From: Flavobacteriaceae bacterium
GTDB lineage: Bacteria > Bacteroidota > Bacteroidia > Flavobacteriales > Flavobacteriaceae
Length of the DNA stretch: 62,101 nucleotides
Direction of reading: 5' to 3'
NCBI GenBank assembly: GCA_016764435.1
Contig: JAESRX010000039.1
Span: 1-62,101 of the forward strand
Shown: positions 17,287-26,023 of the stretch, piece after piece
Numbering within the stretch: position 1 is the stretch's first letter
How the letters are laid out: each line of letters begins with the position of its first letter
Notes under the pieces: generated by a model
Told to the model about the DNA's origin: nothing
The model's database searches: none
The model's input: only the letters and a program-made list of their open reading frames with translations
Program-made: the position numbers and the translations under genes

Positions 17287-18528
17287 ATGGATGTAAAGAC
17301 AAAATCCCTACTAATTATCGGCCTGGTTTGGCCAGAGCCAAATTCTACAGCGGCTGGTACTAGAATGTTACAGTTGATTCATTTTTTTAAGCAACAAGAG
17401 TATGAAATCACTTTTGCGTGCGCCGCTAGCGAAAGCGATAACTCTCTAGATTTAACAGCATTAGGAATAGTAAAAAAAGAAATCGCCTTAAACTGTGATA
17501 GTTTCAATAATTTTGTAGCTACATTAAAACCTACAGTCGTTTTGTTCGATCGATTTTTAATAGAAGAACAATACGGATGGCGTGTGGCTGAGTACTGCCC
17601 TACTGCACTTCGAATTTTGGACACTGAAGATTTACATTTTCTGAGAATAGCACGTCACACAGCATTTAAAAAAGGCGTTTTACTCCAAGATGAACACCTG
17701 TTTTCCCAGGATGCAACACGGGAAATTGCGAGTCTCTACAGATGTGACCTTAGCTTGATTATTTCATCTTTTGAGATGGACTTGCTAAAAAACAGGTTTA
17801 ACATAGACGATTCGCTACTGTTTTACTTGCCTTTTCTCAATGAATCATTGCAAGAAAACAGCCTTTCAAGTTTTCCGAGTTTTGAGGATCGCTCAGATTT
17901 TATGACCATTGGAAATTTTAGACATGCACCAAACTGGCAATCCATCTTGTATTTAAAACAAGTAATTTGGCCTTTAATACGTAAAAAATCACCCAAGTCG
18001 GTACTCCATATTTATGGATCTTATGTAACTCCTAAAGCACGACAATTACACAATCCGAAAGAAGGTTTTTTAGTAGAAGGCTTTGTTTTAGATAGTAACA
18101 GTGCTTTTAGAAAAGCCAAAGTATGTTTGTCTCCCTTACAATTCGGTGCAGGTCTTAAAGGAAAATTATTTGACGCCATGTTACACGGAACCCCATCCGT
18201 TACAAGTTCCATTGGCGCAGAAGGCATGCACGACACCTTGCCATGGAACGGTTCCATCTCAGACAGCCCAGACGATTTCGCAACACAGGCTGTTCACCTC
18301 ATACAAAACAAGGAATCTTGGGAGGTCGCCCAAAAAAACGGTCTTAAAATCATAAATACGCTATTCAATAAAGAGCTATTTTACACCCTTTTTTCCACTG
18401 CACTACAGTCACTATTGGAACATAAAGATAAACATCGTTTGAAAAACTTTATTGGCGCCATGTTGCAGTACCACACTTTAAAAAGTACCAAATATTTCTC
18501 CCAATGGATTGCTGAAAAAAATCGCTAA
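17287..18528 (+). CDS. Glycosyltransferase, GT-B fold (GT4-like)
   Basis: A 413-residue glycosyltransferase. The N-terminal half opens with LLIIGLVWPEPNSTAAGTRM, a typical nucleotide-sugar enzyme start; the C-terminal half (about 210-375) has the donor-binding block GAGLKGKLFDAMLHGTPSV and SIGAEGM. It is most likely a cytoplasmic enzyme acting on a surface glycan or a protein glycan. There are no other sugar genes next to it, so donor and acceptor cannot be inferred. The start context is an ATG with no ribosome binding site, as elsewhere in the window. Confidence 0.8.
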   Translation: MDVKTKSLLIIGLVWPEPNSTAAGTRMLQLIHFFKQQEYEITFACAASESDNSLDLTALGIVKKEIALNCDSFNNFVATLKPTVVLFDRFLIEEQYGWRVAEYCPTALRILDTEDLHFLRIARHTAFKKGVLLQDEHLFSQDATREIASLYRCDLSLIISSFEMDLLKNRFNIDDSLLFYLPFLNESLQENSLSSFPSFEDRSDFMTIGNFRHAPNWQSILYLKQVIWPLIRKKSPKSVLHIYGSYVTPKARQLHNPKEGFLVEGFVLDSNSAFRKAKVCLSPLQFGAGLKGKLFDAMLHGTPSVTSSIGAEGMHDTLPWNGSISDSPDDFATQAVHLIQNKESWEVAQKNGLKIINTLFNKELFYTLFSTALQSLLEHKDKHRLKNFIGAMLQYHTLKSTKYFSQWIAEKNR

Positions 18529-18705
18529 ACTTTAATGAATTGAACACGAGGAACAGTAACTTCCAATACTACTTTTAGTGGAGTATTCTATTATTAGAAA
18601 GATCTTATCCAAGTTTAACATCCGTATTTCATGGCGTATACCTATTAAATACCTAAACGTTCACGCGTATTATACTCTCTAAGCTACCCAAGGCAATAAC
18701 TAAAA

Positions 18706-18738
18706 ACGCCCCTTAAAATCATTGATCTTAAGAGGCGT
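18706..18738 (-). terminator. Terminator after buk
   Basis: Arms ACGCC-C-CTTAA / TTAAG-A-GGCGT with one mismatch, followed on the minus strand by a T run. It lies 25 bp past the buk stop. Confidence 0.65.
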
Positions 18739-18762
18739 ATATTTTATAGTTTAAAAAACGAT

Positions 18763-19836
18763 TTAATAGACTAAACTTACATTCGGATCTGCTAATACAG
18801 CAACTCCATTTTGAGCCAAAGCCAATAATTCATCTTCTCCAGCGTAGACCGTCGTTTTCGCAATAAATTTAGTTTTATGAGCGATATAATTGGTTAAGTA
18901 CTTCGTATAAGCCACTCCTCCAGTTAAAATGATTCCGTCTACATCACCTTCTAAAACAACACTTAAAGCGCCTATTTCCTTAGCAATTTGATAAGACATG
19001 GCCGTTAATACCGCTTGGGCTTTTTTATCACCCTTTGCTATTAAGTCCTCTACCACACGCATGTCATTGGTGTCTAAATAGGCAGATATTCCACCTTTTC
19101 CAACAATCATACTGTGCAATTCTTTCTCTGTATATTTTCCGGAATAAGCCATTTTTATCACATCACCCATTGGCAAATTACCACTGCGTTCTGGAGAAAA
19201 AGGTCCATCACCATCTAAGGCTTGATTCACTTCAATTACTCGTCCTTTTTTATGAGCACCAACACTTACACCACCACCTAAATGTGCGACAATTAAGTTG
19301 AGTTCCTCATATTTTTTTCCTTGCTCTTTTGCGAAACGTTTCGCAACAGATTTTTGGTTTAAAGCATGAAATATAGACGCTTTAGGGAACAAAGGATGTC
19401 CCGTTAAACGCGCTTCATCTGCCAATTCATCCACAACTACTGGATCGGCAATGTATGCTTTCATATCTAATCCTTTAATCAGATCATTCGCAATAAGACC
19501 TGCTAAGTTACTCGCGTGTTGCTTTGGAGTATTTTTCAAATCATGAATCATCGCTTCATTCACTTCGTAAACACCTGCAGTTAATGGTTTAACCATTCCT
19601 CCACGTGCCATAATCACACTAAAATCAGCTAAAGAATAGTTGTTTTTAGTAATGAATTCTTGAATCAAAACTGATCTGAATTCTATTTGCTCAATAATGG
19701 CATCAAAAGGGGCTAACTCCTCGTTTGAGTGGTGCAAATTTTGTTCTAAAACCAATTCCGAACCATTAAAAATTCCGACTTTGGTAGATGTTGATCCTGG
19801 GTTTATCACCAAGATAAGTTGTCTTGTATTTTCCAT
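18763..19836 (-). CDS. buk: Butyrate kinase
   Basis: A 357-residue acetokinase-family enzyme that makes ATP from acyl-phosphates such as butyryl- or isobutyryl-phosphate. The N-terminal phosphate loop is INPGSTSTKVGIF; other family blocks are ARGGMVKPL, HLGGGVSVGAHKKGRV and NQALDGDGPFSPERSG. The last is diagnostic for butyrate kinase rather than acetate kinase. Its ATG follows the ptb stop with no gap. Substrates could be branched-chain acyl-phosphates, since no butyrate synthesis genes lie nearby. Confidence 0.95.
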   Translation of the reverse strand: MENTRQLILVINPGSTSTKVGIFNGSELVLEQNLHHSNEELAPFDAIIEQIEFRSVLIQEFITKNNYSLADFSVIMARGGMVKPLTAGVYEVNEAMIHDLKNTPKQHASNLAGLIANDLIKGLDMKAYIADPVVVDELADEARLTGHPLFPKASIFHALNQKSVAKRFAKEQGKKYEELNLIVAHLGGGVSVGAHKKGRVIEVNQALDGDGPFSPERSGNLPMGDVIKMAYSGKYTEKELHSMIVGKGGISAYLDTNDMRVVEDLIAKGDKKAQAVLTAMSYQIAKEIGALSVVLEGDVDGIILTGGVAYTKYLTNYIAHKTKFIAKTTVYAGEDELLALAQNGVAVLADPNVSLVY

Positions 19837-20748
19837 TTAAAATTTTGATGTTGACGCGGCTGCTAATAATATACTATTAAATTTTGTTTCCTCAGAGTCT
19901 GCTCTAGAGGTCAATACGATTGGGAACGGTGCTCCTAACACAACTCCACAAACCTTTGCATTGGCAAAAAACACAAATGCTTTATACAACATATTTCCAG
20001 CTTCAATATCTGGAACCAACAACATATCCGCATCTCCTGCAACAGGTCCTTCCAACCCTTTTGTTTTTTTACTTTCAAAACTAATGGCATTGTCAAATGC
20101 CAAAGGTCCATCTATGATACAATTCTTAATTTGCCCTCTGCGTTGCATAATAGATAACAAGGCAGCATCCATCGTTGCTTGCATTTTATCATTCACATTT
20201 TCTACAGCGGCCAAGGCGGCAATTTTAGGATTTTCCAAACCTATTTTACCTAAAAAAGCAACAGCATTATTAATAATAGCTGCTTTTTGTTTTAAATCTG
20301 GATTAATATTCATAGCAACATCTGTGATCGCTAAAGGTTTATGATATTCTGGAATATCAAAAATAGCCAAATGTGATAAAAATCGTTTGGTTTTTAATCC
20401 ATACTCTTTATTGAGAACTCCTGATAATAACTGTGCCGTAGAGATATGTCCTTTCATTAAAATATCTGCCTCACCACTAATTACCAAGCTCACAGATTTT
20501 TTAACTACGCTCACTAAATCACGTTCGTAATGTACTTCAATTCCACTCAGGTCGAAATTATATTCCTTCACCGTTTGGTCTATCTCTGTTTTTAAACCAA
20601 CCAGTATAGGAGTAACAATACCTTTACGGTTCGCTTCGAGTACAGCCTCTAACGAATGTTCATCACCAGCAGCACATAAAACTAACTTTTTCTTGTCGTC
20701 ATGCGCTTTAATGATTGTATGTAAATCTGAAATCTTTGTAAACTTCAT
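19837..20748 (-). CDS. ptb: Phosphate butyryltransferase
   Basis: A 303-residue phosphotransacylase-family enzyme that converts acyl-CoA and phosphate to acyl-phosphate. The MKGHISTAQLLSGVLNKE block, DVAMNINPDL and the C-terminal GAPFPIVLTSRADS match phosphate acetyl/butyryltransferases. Pairing with buk identifies it as the butyryl type. The enzymes together recover ATP from acyl-CoA, for instance during branched-chain amino acid or fatty acid breakdown. A promoter element lies 26 bp upstream. Confidence 0.93.
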   Translation of the reverse strand: MKFTKISDLHTIIKAHDDKKKLVLCAAGDEHSLEAVLEANRKGIVTPILVGLKTEIDQTVKEYNFDLSGIEVHYERDLVSVVKKSVSLVISGEADILMKGHISTAQLLSGVLNKEYGLKTKRFLSHLAIFDIPEYHKPLAITDVAMNINPDLKQKAAIINNAVAFLGKIGLENPKIAALAAVENVNDKMQATMDAALLSIMQRRGQIKNCIIDGPLAFDNAISFESKKTKGLEGPVAGDADMLLVPDIEAGNMLYKAFVFFANAKVCGVVLGAPFPIVLTSRADSEETKFNSILLAAASTSKF

Positions 20749-20773
20749 TTATTTAGGGTTTTTGTGTATACTG

Positions 20774-20781
20774 CAAAAATA
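20774..20781 (-). promoter_or_regulatory. -7 element TATTTTTG for ptb-buk
   Basis: Minus-strand TATTTTTGCAG, 26 bp upstream of the ptb ATG. Confidence 0.55.
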
Positions 20782-20919
20782 CGCTTAATAATCTGTTTAA
20801 ATTATGTTATCAATATTAAATATTCATAAAAAATAAAGTATTTATATTATTTCGAAAACTTTAAGTAATCCTAAAAAGCCCCACTGTAAGCTGTATATTT
20901 ACAACTTAAATCTACTGAT

Positions 20920-22056
20920 ATGAAATGGCTTTTTTATAGTGTTTTAACCTGTCTATTAATTTCTTGTAACTCTAAGAAAACGTTTGAGTTAACCTCCGAA
21001 ATTAATGCCGTCAAGAAAGAATATGCTCCTGACAAACGTGTGGCCATCTTTAACATAACCGCGGTCACTACTTCCGACGGAAGCCTCCTTTTAAAAGGAG
21101 AAACTAATCTACCTAAGGCATTGAAGTCCTTAAAATCCAGGTTTTCAAGCCAAAAAAAACTGATAGACAGCGTTCAAATCCTTCCTGCCAAAGATTTAAA
21201 AGGGTTCTATTTCGGTGTCGTTAACATATCTGTCTGTAATATTCGTTCAAAACCAGCACATTCGGCAGAATTAGCGACGCAAGCGCTACAAGGCATGCCC
21301 TTAAAAATATTGAAAAAACAAGAAGATTGGTATTATGTACAAACACCTGACAATTATTTAGGCTGGTTAGATATGGGTGGATTAACACTCATGGATGCCA
21401 CTGGTTTCGGAGCTTGGGAACAACGAGATAAAGTGATGTTTATAAAAGATTACGGCAATGTATACGAACTGAATACCCATGTAATTATAAGCGATGCTGT
21501 AATCGGTAATACCTTTGCAGTTCTATCTAAAACAAAAGAAAAATTCACCGTTATATTCCCCGATGGTCGTAAGGGATGGATTCCCGCTACGGATGCGCTG
21601 TTATACAGTGACTGGCTTCTTAACAGTCGCAATGATGCCACACATATATTGGCTAGTGCGCGTTCATTCATGGGCCGTCCATACCTCTGGGGAGGAACTT
21701 CTCCAAAAGCCATGGACTGTAGTGGTTTTACAAAAATGGTCTATTTTTTGAATGGAATCGCATTGTCTAGAGACGCCTCTCAGCAAGTGAAGGATGGAGA
21801 AGCCATAGCCTTTGATGCAACGCTTCAACAATTACAAAAAGGGGATTTACTTTTTTTCGGAACAAAGGAGACCGCAACTAAAAAAGAACGAATTTGGCAT
21901 GTAGCCATCTATATAGGTGATGGTGAAATAATTCATGCCTCCGGAGCTATTAAAATAGAAAGTTTAATTCCAGGAAGGAAAAATTTCGCTAAAAAACGCC
22001 TCAATACCTTCATCAAAGCACGTAGAATAATAGGTACTGTACATACCGTAAAATAA
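20920..22056 (+). CDS. SH3-NlpC/P60 lipoprotein (cell-wall peptidase)
   Basis: A 378-residue C40-family cysteine peptidase that cuts peptidoglycan stem peptides. The signal is a lipoprotein one (CLLISCNSKK). Two bacterial SH3-like regions follow (about 100-160, VNISVCNIRSKP and DNYLGWLDMGG; and about 165-230). The catalytic domain is at the C-terminus: DCSGF with C267, then HVAIYIGDGEIIHA for the histidines. Domain order is that of the gamma-D-glutamyl-L-diamino acid endopeptidases (DPP VI-like) common in Bacteroidota. It probably sits in the periplasm, anchored to a membrane. The aldo/keto reductase gene starts 13 bp after its stop. Confidence 0.9.
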   Translation: MKWLFYSVLTCLLISCNSKKTFELTSEINAVKKEYAPDKRVAIFNITAVTTSDGSLLLKGETNLPKALKSLKSRFSSQKKLIDSVQILPAKDLKGFYFGVVNISVCNIRSKPAHSAELATQALQGMPLKILKKQEDWYYVQTPDNYLGWLDMGGLTLMDATGFGAWEQRDKVMFIKDYGNVYELNTHVIISDAVIGNTFAVLSKTKEKFTVIFPDGRKGWIPATDALLYSDWLLNSRNDATHILASARSFMGRPYLWGGTSPKAMDCSGFTKMVYFLNGIALSRDASQQVKDGEAIAFDATLQQLQKGDLLFFGTKETATKKERIWHVAIYIGDGEIIHASGAIKIESLIPGRKNFAKKRLNTFIKARRIIGTVHTVK

Positions 22057-22068
22057 AAACAAATTATA

Positions 22069-22974
22069 TTGAATAAAAAAATCACACTCGCCCCTGGCTT
22101 AGAACTTTCACGCATCATTCAAGGACATTGGCGCTTGATGGAATGGAACTATAGCCCACAAGAATTATTAACGCTCACAAAAAGAAGCATAGAATTAGGA
22201 ATCACTAGCTACGACCATGCAGATATATATGGTAATTACGAATGTGAGAAATCCTTTGGAAAAACCATTGCCCTAGACAAAGGTTTAAGAAATACTATAG
22301 AAATCATTAGTAAATGTGGTATAAAACTTAAATCTGATAAATTTCCAGACCGTCATTTAAAATACTATGATTATTCTTCGGAATACATTGTAGAGTCCGT
22401 GGAAAACTCTTTAAAGAATTTGAAAACAGACTATTTGGATGTCTTATTATTACATAGACCCGCACCATTATTTAACCCAGAAGAAGTGGCTAAGGCATTT
22501 TCCTTATTAAAGGAGCAAGGAAAAGTACGTCATTTCGGTGTTTCTAACTTCACTCCTGCACAGTTTGAGCTATTACAAGGCGCTGTAGAAGAACCATTGG
22601 TTACCAATCAAATTGAGATTTCTCCCTATTGTTTAGATACTTTTAAGGATGACAGTCTTACTTATCTTCAAAAAAATAAGATCAAGCCTATGGCCTGGTC
22701 ACCTTTAGCTGGTGGACAATTATTCACACCTAAAGACACGAAAGGCGCTCGTATTTTTAAAAGTTTACAAAAAGTGGCAACCGCTCACAATACCACAAAT
22801 ATAGACAGCATTATTTATGCCTGGATTTTAAAGCATCCTGCCTGTATTTTACCAATCATAGGAACAGGAAAATTTGAAAGAATTAGAAATGCTACAGAGG
22901 CCCTGTCTCTAAAGATGACGACCGAAGAATGGTATGAAATCTACATCGCTTCCGAAGGAAAAGAATTGCCATAG
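22069..22974 (+). CDS. Aldo/keto reductase
   Basis: A 301-residue NAD(P)H-dependent oxidoreductase with a TIM-barrel. The catalytic tetrad is visible: Asp and Tyr in YDHADIYGNY, Lys in IISKCG and His in VLLLHRP. Cofactor blocks are the NQIEISPY strand, MAWSPLAGG and the C-terminal IIGTGKFERIRNA. It most resembles the YdhF group, whose natural substrates are unclear. The start is TTG at 22069; no ATG lies at a sensible place, and MNKKITLAPGLELSRIIQGHW aligns with the usual N-terminus. It follows the NlpC/P60 gene closely and ends at a strong terminator. Confidence 0.9.
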   Translation: MNKKITLAPGLELSRIIQGHWRLMEWNYSPQELLTLTKRSIELGITSYDHADIYGNYECEKSFGKTIALDKGLRNTIEIISKCGIKLKSDKFPDRHLKYYDYSSEYIVESVENSLKNLKTDYLDVLLLHRPAPLFNPEEVAKAFSLLKEQGKVRHFGVSNFTPAQFELLQGAVEEPLVTNQIEISPYCLDTFKDDSLTYLQKNKIKPMAWSPLAGGQLFTPKDTKGARIFKSLQKVATAHNTTNIDSIIYAWILKHPACILPIIGTGKFERIRNATEALSLKMTTEEWYEIYIASEGKELP

Positions 22975-23004
22975 AAATTAGCACTTGTCATCTATTAAAA
23001 TCGT

Positions 23005-23044
23005 AAAACCACGCTATAGACGGAATCTATAGCGTGGTTTTTTT
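23005..23044 (+). terminator. Strong Rho-independent terminator
   Basis: Sixteen-base arms AAAACCACGCTATAGA / TCTATAGCGTGGTTTT around a 5-base loop, then a T run. It ends the aldo/keto reductase transcript. Confidence 0.9.
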
Positions 23045-23146
23045 ATGTTGTAATAGTAAAAAAAAACGTTCCTTGGATAAAAAAAAACACAGCTCTAGTA
23101 TTCTTAAAGTATCAAACCAAGTACGAGGATTTTTTGCTTGCTTCTT

Positions 23147-23638
23147 TTAGCTACTTTTCTTGAAAAGAGACGTCAATATCATCAAGGTAGCGGTGACAAA
23201 ACTCAAGGTCATCAGCATACCTGAAATGATAACGATGTATTTTAAACTCGTAAACCCTAACCATAAAAAGTAAATCCCTCCAAAGGAAACTACGATAGAA
23301 ACAAAAGGCTCTATCATTACTATTTTTTTAAGTGTTTTATTATAACTCGTCATGGAAACTAATAAGGAAATCATAAAGAAGAGAACGGATAAAGAAATAG
23401 TATGATTGTGAATTAAAGTAATCATGGATTGCTTTTTCTTTTTGAATTTCATAACGAGGGCTTCTTCGTCATTTTCATTCCCCAAATATTGTTCCTCTAT
23501 ACCTGTAGGTGTACTATCAGTAGTTTCATGCACAAATGCAAGTCCCGTATAATAGCCCACGCTGAGTACTAGCACAAATGCCCCTATTAGTAACTTTACT
23601 TCTTTAGGGAATTGATGAATTAGTCCGTGAAACTGCAT
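23147..23638 (-). CDS. Four-helix membrane protein, partner of FMN-binding protein
   Basis: A 163-residue inner-membrane protein I cannot name. Four hydrophobic segments are clear: about residues 15-33, 80-98, 106-128 and 132-157. Histidines cluster near the membrane: two at the N-terminus (FHGLIHQF) and two in LIHNHT just before helix 2, which could ligate a heme, but no family signature confirms this. It starts 1 bp after the FMN-binding protein gene stop, so it is cotranscribed with it. The most economical idea is a membrane electron donor or acceptor for that flavoprotein; this is inference. Confidence 0.7.
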   Translation of the reverse strand: MQFHGLIHQFPKEVKLLIGAFVLVLSVGYYTGLAFVHETTDSTPTGIEEQYLGNENDEEALVMKFKKKKQSMITLIHNHTISLSVLFFMISLLVSMTSYNKTLKKIVMIEPFVSIVVSFGGIYFLWLGFTSLKYIVIISGMLMTLSFVTATLMILTSLFKKSS

Positions 23639-23639
23639 A

Positions 23640-24167
23640 TTATAAAATGTTTTTTTTATAAAGTATCGCGATAGATTCTAAGAGGTCATTTACGGCTTCG
23701 GTCATAGATTCCGCCGATAAAGTTGCACCAGAAATAGCGGCAATATTATGTTGGTAACGCAAGGTATCTCCCCCTTTTTTTCCATTAAATTGTCGCAACC
23801 ATCTTCGACTCCCAATTTCTGAACCATGATCCTCTCTATAGACAAGAATTTTAGTTTTAGCAATCACTAAATCTGTATCAAAAATAACCATGAAATCAAA
23901 TTTATCCGTCTTACCAAAACCATGGCCAAAATAGAAATAACCTATTTTTTCATCATTCGCATGAATACTAAAGAAATTTTCAGCGGTTAATTTCGCCACC
24001 AACTCCTGTTGTATATCTTCTGGGATCTCCACCCCTATTTTTTCAAATACTTCTACTTCAAAAGTAGCTTTAATCTGTTTGTCTATTTTTTTATGAACTC
24101 TTTTAGGAATAGAAAAACTGACCAATACAAATGCCATAAGAGACACTAACATAACTTTGTAATTCAT
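23640..24167 (-). CDS. FMN-binding domain protein (exported)
   Basis: A 175-residue protein with an N-terminal signal or anchor (MLVSLMAFVLVSFSIP) and an FMN_bind domain (PF04205) in the second half. The flavinylation-type motif is AAISGATLSAESM, with the Thr at residue 149; in RnfG and NqrC the flavin transferase ApbE attaches FMN covalently to this Thr. Hence this is probably a periplasmic electron carrier. No apbE lies in the window. It is the first gene of a pair with the four-helix protein and follows the porin gene across a terminator. Confidence 0.85.
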   Translation of the reverse strand: MNYKVMLVSLMAFVLVSFSIPKRVHKKIDKQIKATFEVEVFEKIGVEIPEDIQQELVAKLTAENFFSIHANDEKIGYFYFGHGFGKTDKFDFMVIFDTDLVIAKTKILVYREDHGSEIGSRRWLRQFNGKKGGDTLRYQHNIAAISGATLSAESMTEAVNDLLESIAILYKKNIL

Positions 24168-24344
24168 AAGTACAAATTTAAACTTTATTTTAAAATTTTA
24201 CAGTTACTTTAAAGATTATCTGAGTTTTTGAATCAAAAACAGGTGTATTCAAGATTTAAAATCCATCATATTCAAGTCCTTTATAGTTCCAATAACTCAT
24301 GCCATAGTACTAAAACTCCAACAGAAACAGTACTAATACAAAAA

Positions 24345-24383
24345 AAAAGAGGCTTGTTACTTTAAAATGAACAAGCCTCTTTT
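24345..24383 (-). terminator. Terminator after the porin gene
   Basis: Fourteen-base arms AAAAGAGGCTTGTT / AACAAGCCTCTTTT with an 11-base loop and a T run on the minus strand. Confidence 0.85.
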
Positions 24384-24418
24384 ACGAAAAACACTAATTT
24401 ACAGATACTGTTGATTTT

Positions 24419-25561
24419 TTAGAACCAAACAGCTAAACCAGCATTGAATGTTTTCATGGAATCACTTCCACTTATTGCATTGTCAGAAATTTGGTAATCT
24501 ACTTTAAAAGCAGCCCCTTTTGCAACACGGTAGTTCAATCCGAAGAATAAATCTGTTCTGTCATATGCTTTATTAGCAACAAAACCTTTGGTCTCAGCTT
24601 GTGTATTATAGGCCTCGTAACGAACAAATGGAGTTAAACGCTCAACACCTTTCAAATCAAATCCGTAAGCTGCCTCTACATAATACCCTTTCATTTCAGA
24701 CCCCATGTCTTTACCAGTCAATGCATTGTATGCTTCTGTACCTGATAATTTAGATGCGATGTACTGACCTCTTAATTCTAAGTCATTGTATTTATAACGT
24801 GCATCAAATCCAACCATAGCAACACCTATAGTAGATGATTCTTCGGTAGTATCATCTGTTTGAGTATCTCCGAAATATCCAGAAAGACCTAAACGCAATC
24901 CAGGAAGACCGTAAAAGTCTAATTTTGCTGAGAAGTTTGGTGAAGAAACTTGAGATTCAATCCCTTTTTGACGTCCTTTTCTAAGACCATCTTTCCCTCT
25001 TAAAAATCCTGCTCCATCCGCATACGATTTGAATCCATTAAAGATATACGCTTGGTATTTTAAAGATACTGCATCTATTTTACCTGTAACACCAATACCT
25101 ATTTCTCTCCAAGTAGTCGGAACGATGTATTTATCTACATTTGGACGCTCTACACCATAATAAGTGGTAGGCTCGTGATATTCGTTGATAATTCCCATTG
25201 GAACTAACATTAAACCTGCTTGAACATTAAAGTTATCGTTCACTCTATATTTAATGAATGCTTGCTCAACATATAACTCAACAACATGTTCATATTCAAT
25301 TTCAGTTAAAAAACTTACTTTATCATTGAACTTGTATCCAAATAACATTACCAAACGGTGAATGTCTAACTTTCCTACTTTTGATCCATCTGGCTCATTA
25401 TAATCTACTTGACCATAACCTCCAACAGTTAATCCTTTAGGTAATGTCGTTGAAGTCATTTTTTCAGCGGCATTCTCTCCTAATTTTTCTAAAGTAGCAT
25501 CTTGGGCAAAAACAACGGCTCCAAAACTTAGGGCTACTACGAATGAAATAATTTTTTTCAT
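24419..25561 (-). CDS. Outer-membrane porin
   Basis: A 380-residue beta-barrel with a cleavable signal peptide (MKKIISFVVALSFGAVVFAQ). Alternating hydrophobic and polar strands run through the length, ending in the classic C-terminal Phe of outer-membrane barrels (NAGLAVWF). The VGGYGQVDYNE opening and the KLDIHRLVMLFGYKFNDK segment are typical of phosphate-selective porin O/P-like proteins in Bacteroidota, but the substrate cannot be read from the sequence. It precedes the FMN-binding and membrane-protein genes on the same strand. Confidence 0.85.
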   Translation of the reverse strand: MKKIISFVVALSFGAVVFAQDATLEKLGENAAEKMTSTTLPKGLTVGGYGQVDYNEPDGSKVGKLDIHRLVMLFGYKFNDKVSFLTEIEYEHVVELYVEQAFIKYRVNDNFNVQAGLMLVPMGIINEYHEPTTYYGVERPNVDKYIVPTTWREIGIGVTGKIDAVSLKYQAYIFNGFKSYADGAGFLRGKDGLRKGRQKGIESQVSSPNFSAKLDFYGLPGLRLGLSGYFGDTQTDDTTEESSTIGVAMVGFDARYKYNDLELRGQYIASKLSGTEAYNALTGKDMGSEMKGYYVEAAYGFDLKGVERLTPFVRYEAYNTQAETKGFVANKAYDRTDLFFGLNYRVAKGAAFKVDYQISDNAISGSDSMKTFNAGLAVWF

Positions 25562-25606
25562 TTTACTTTTATTTAGATTTAATTTAAATAGTTTGATTTA
25601 ACGCAC

Positions 25607-25614
25607 CAAATATA
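25607..25614 (-). promoter_or_regulatory. -7 element TATATTTG for the porin gene
   Basis: A TAnnTTTG match 46 bp upstream of the porin ATG on the minus strand. Confidence 0.55.
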
Positions 25615-25792
25615 GAAACCCTTTTTGGTTTAAAAAAGCTTTATTTAGACTAATTTTAAATAACATGACAAAAATCATATTTAAAATATGAGATAAAAAA
25701 ACCCCTTTATACTTCTCTAAAGAAAAACAAAAATTAAATAAAAAAAAACGCACTAACTGATATATATCATGCTACGGAGCGTATAGCTGTCT

Positions 25793-25800
25793 TACCTTTG
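25793..25800 (+). promoter_or_regulatory. -7 element TACCTTTG upstream of small RNA candidate
   Basis: An exact TAnnTTTG element, identical to that of the DEAD-box and methyltransferase genes, on the plus strand with no gene downstream until a terminator 60 bp later. Confidence 0.45.
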
Positions 25801-25803
25801 TAG

Positions 25804-25890
25804 TACCTTAAAAGGTATTTGTTAGTTAGTAGTAATTAGGATTTCAATCCTTTTAAAAGAGCCTTTGTTCATTCATTGGCTCTTTTTTAA
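25804..25890 (+). ncRNA. Candidate small noncoding RNA
   Basis: Between a -7 element and a terminator lie three consecutive hairpins: TACCTT-AA-AAGGTA (25804-25817), GGAT-TTCA-ATCC (25839-25850), and the terminator AAAAGAGCC / GGCTCTTTT (25855-25886). Transcription would give an RNA of about 85 nt that encodes no protein. The neighbours on both sides are on the minus strand, so the terminator does not belong to them. It may be a family already in Rfam, such as one of the flavobacterial structured RNAs; I cannot tell which. Confidence 0.4.
25855..25886 (+). terminator. Terminator of small RNA candidate
   Basis: Arms AAAAGAGCC / GGCTCTTTT with a 14-base loop and T run on the plus strand. Confidence 0.65.
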
Positions 25891-26023
25891 TTTAACAATA
25901 TTCCCACATTTAATAGGCATCTTAAAATTAAGGTGACTGGAGAAATTCGCTCAATTTAAAATGGAGTTAAAAAAAAACCGCTTATTTCTAAGAAGTCTTT
26001 TTTTGGTGACGCGTACTTTTCCC

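Larger units (their letters stand above)
25562..26023. other. Intergenic region with promoter elements and small RNA candidate
   Basis: This 462-bp stretch has no ORF of note. It holds the porin promoter at its left end and, on the plus strand, a -7 element followed by three hairpins, the last a terminator (separate entries). The remainder is AT-rich with nothing recognisable. Confidence 0.6.

Noticed and set aside
19961-20344. 127-codon frame opposite ptb
   Set aside because: Antisense shadow of a well-conserved gene, low-complexity composition.
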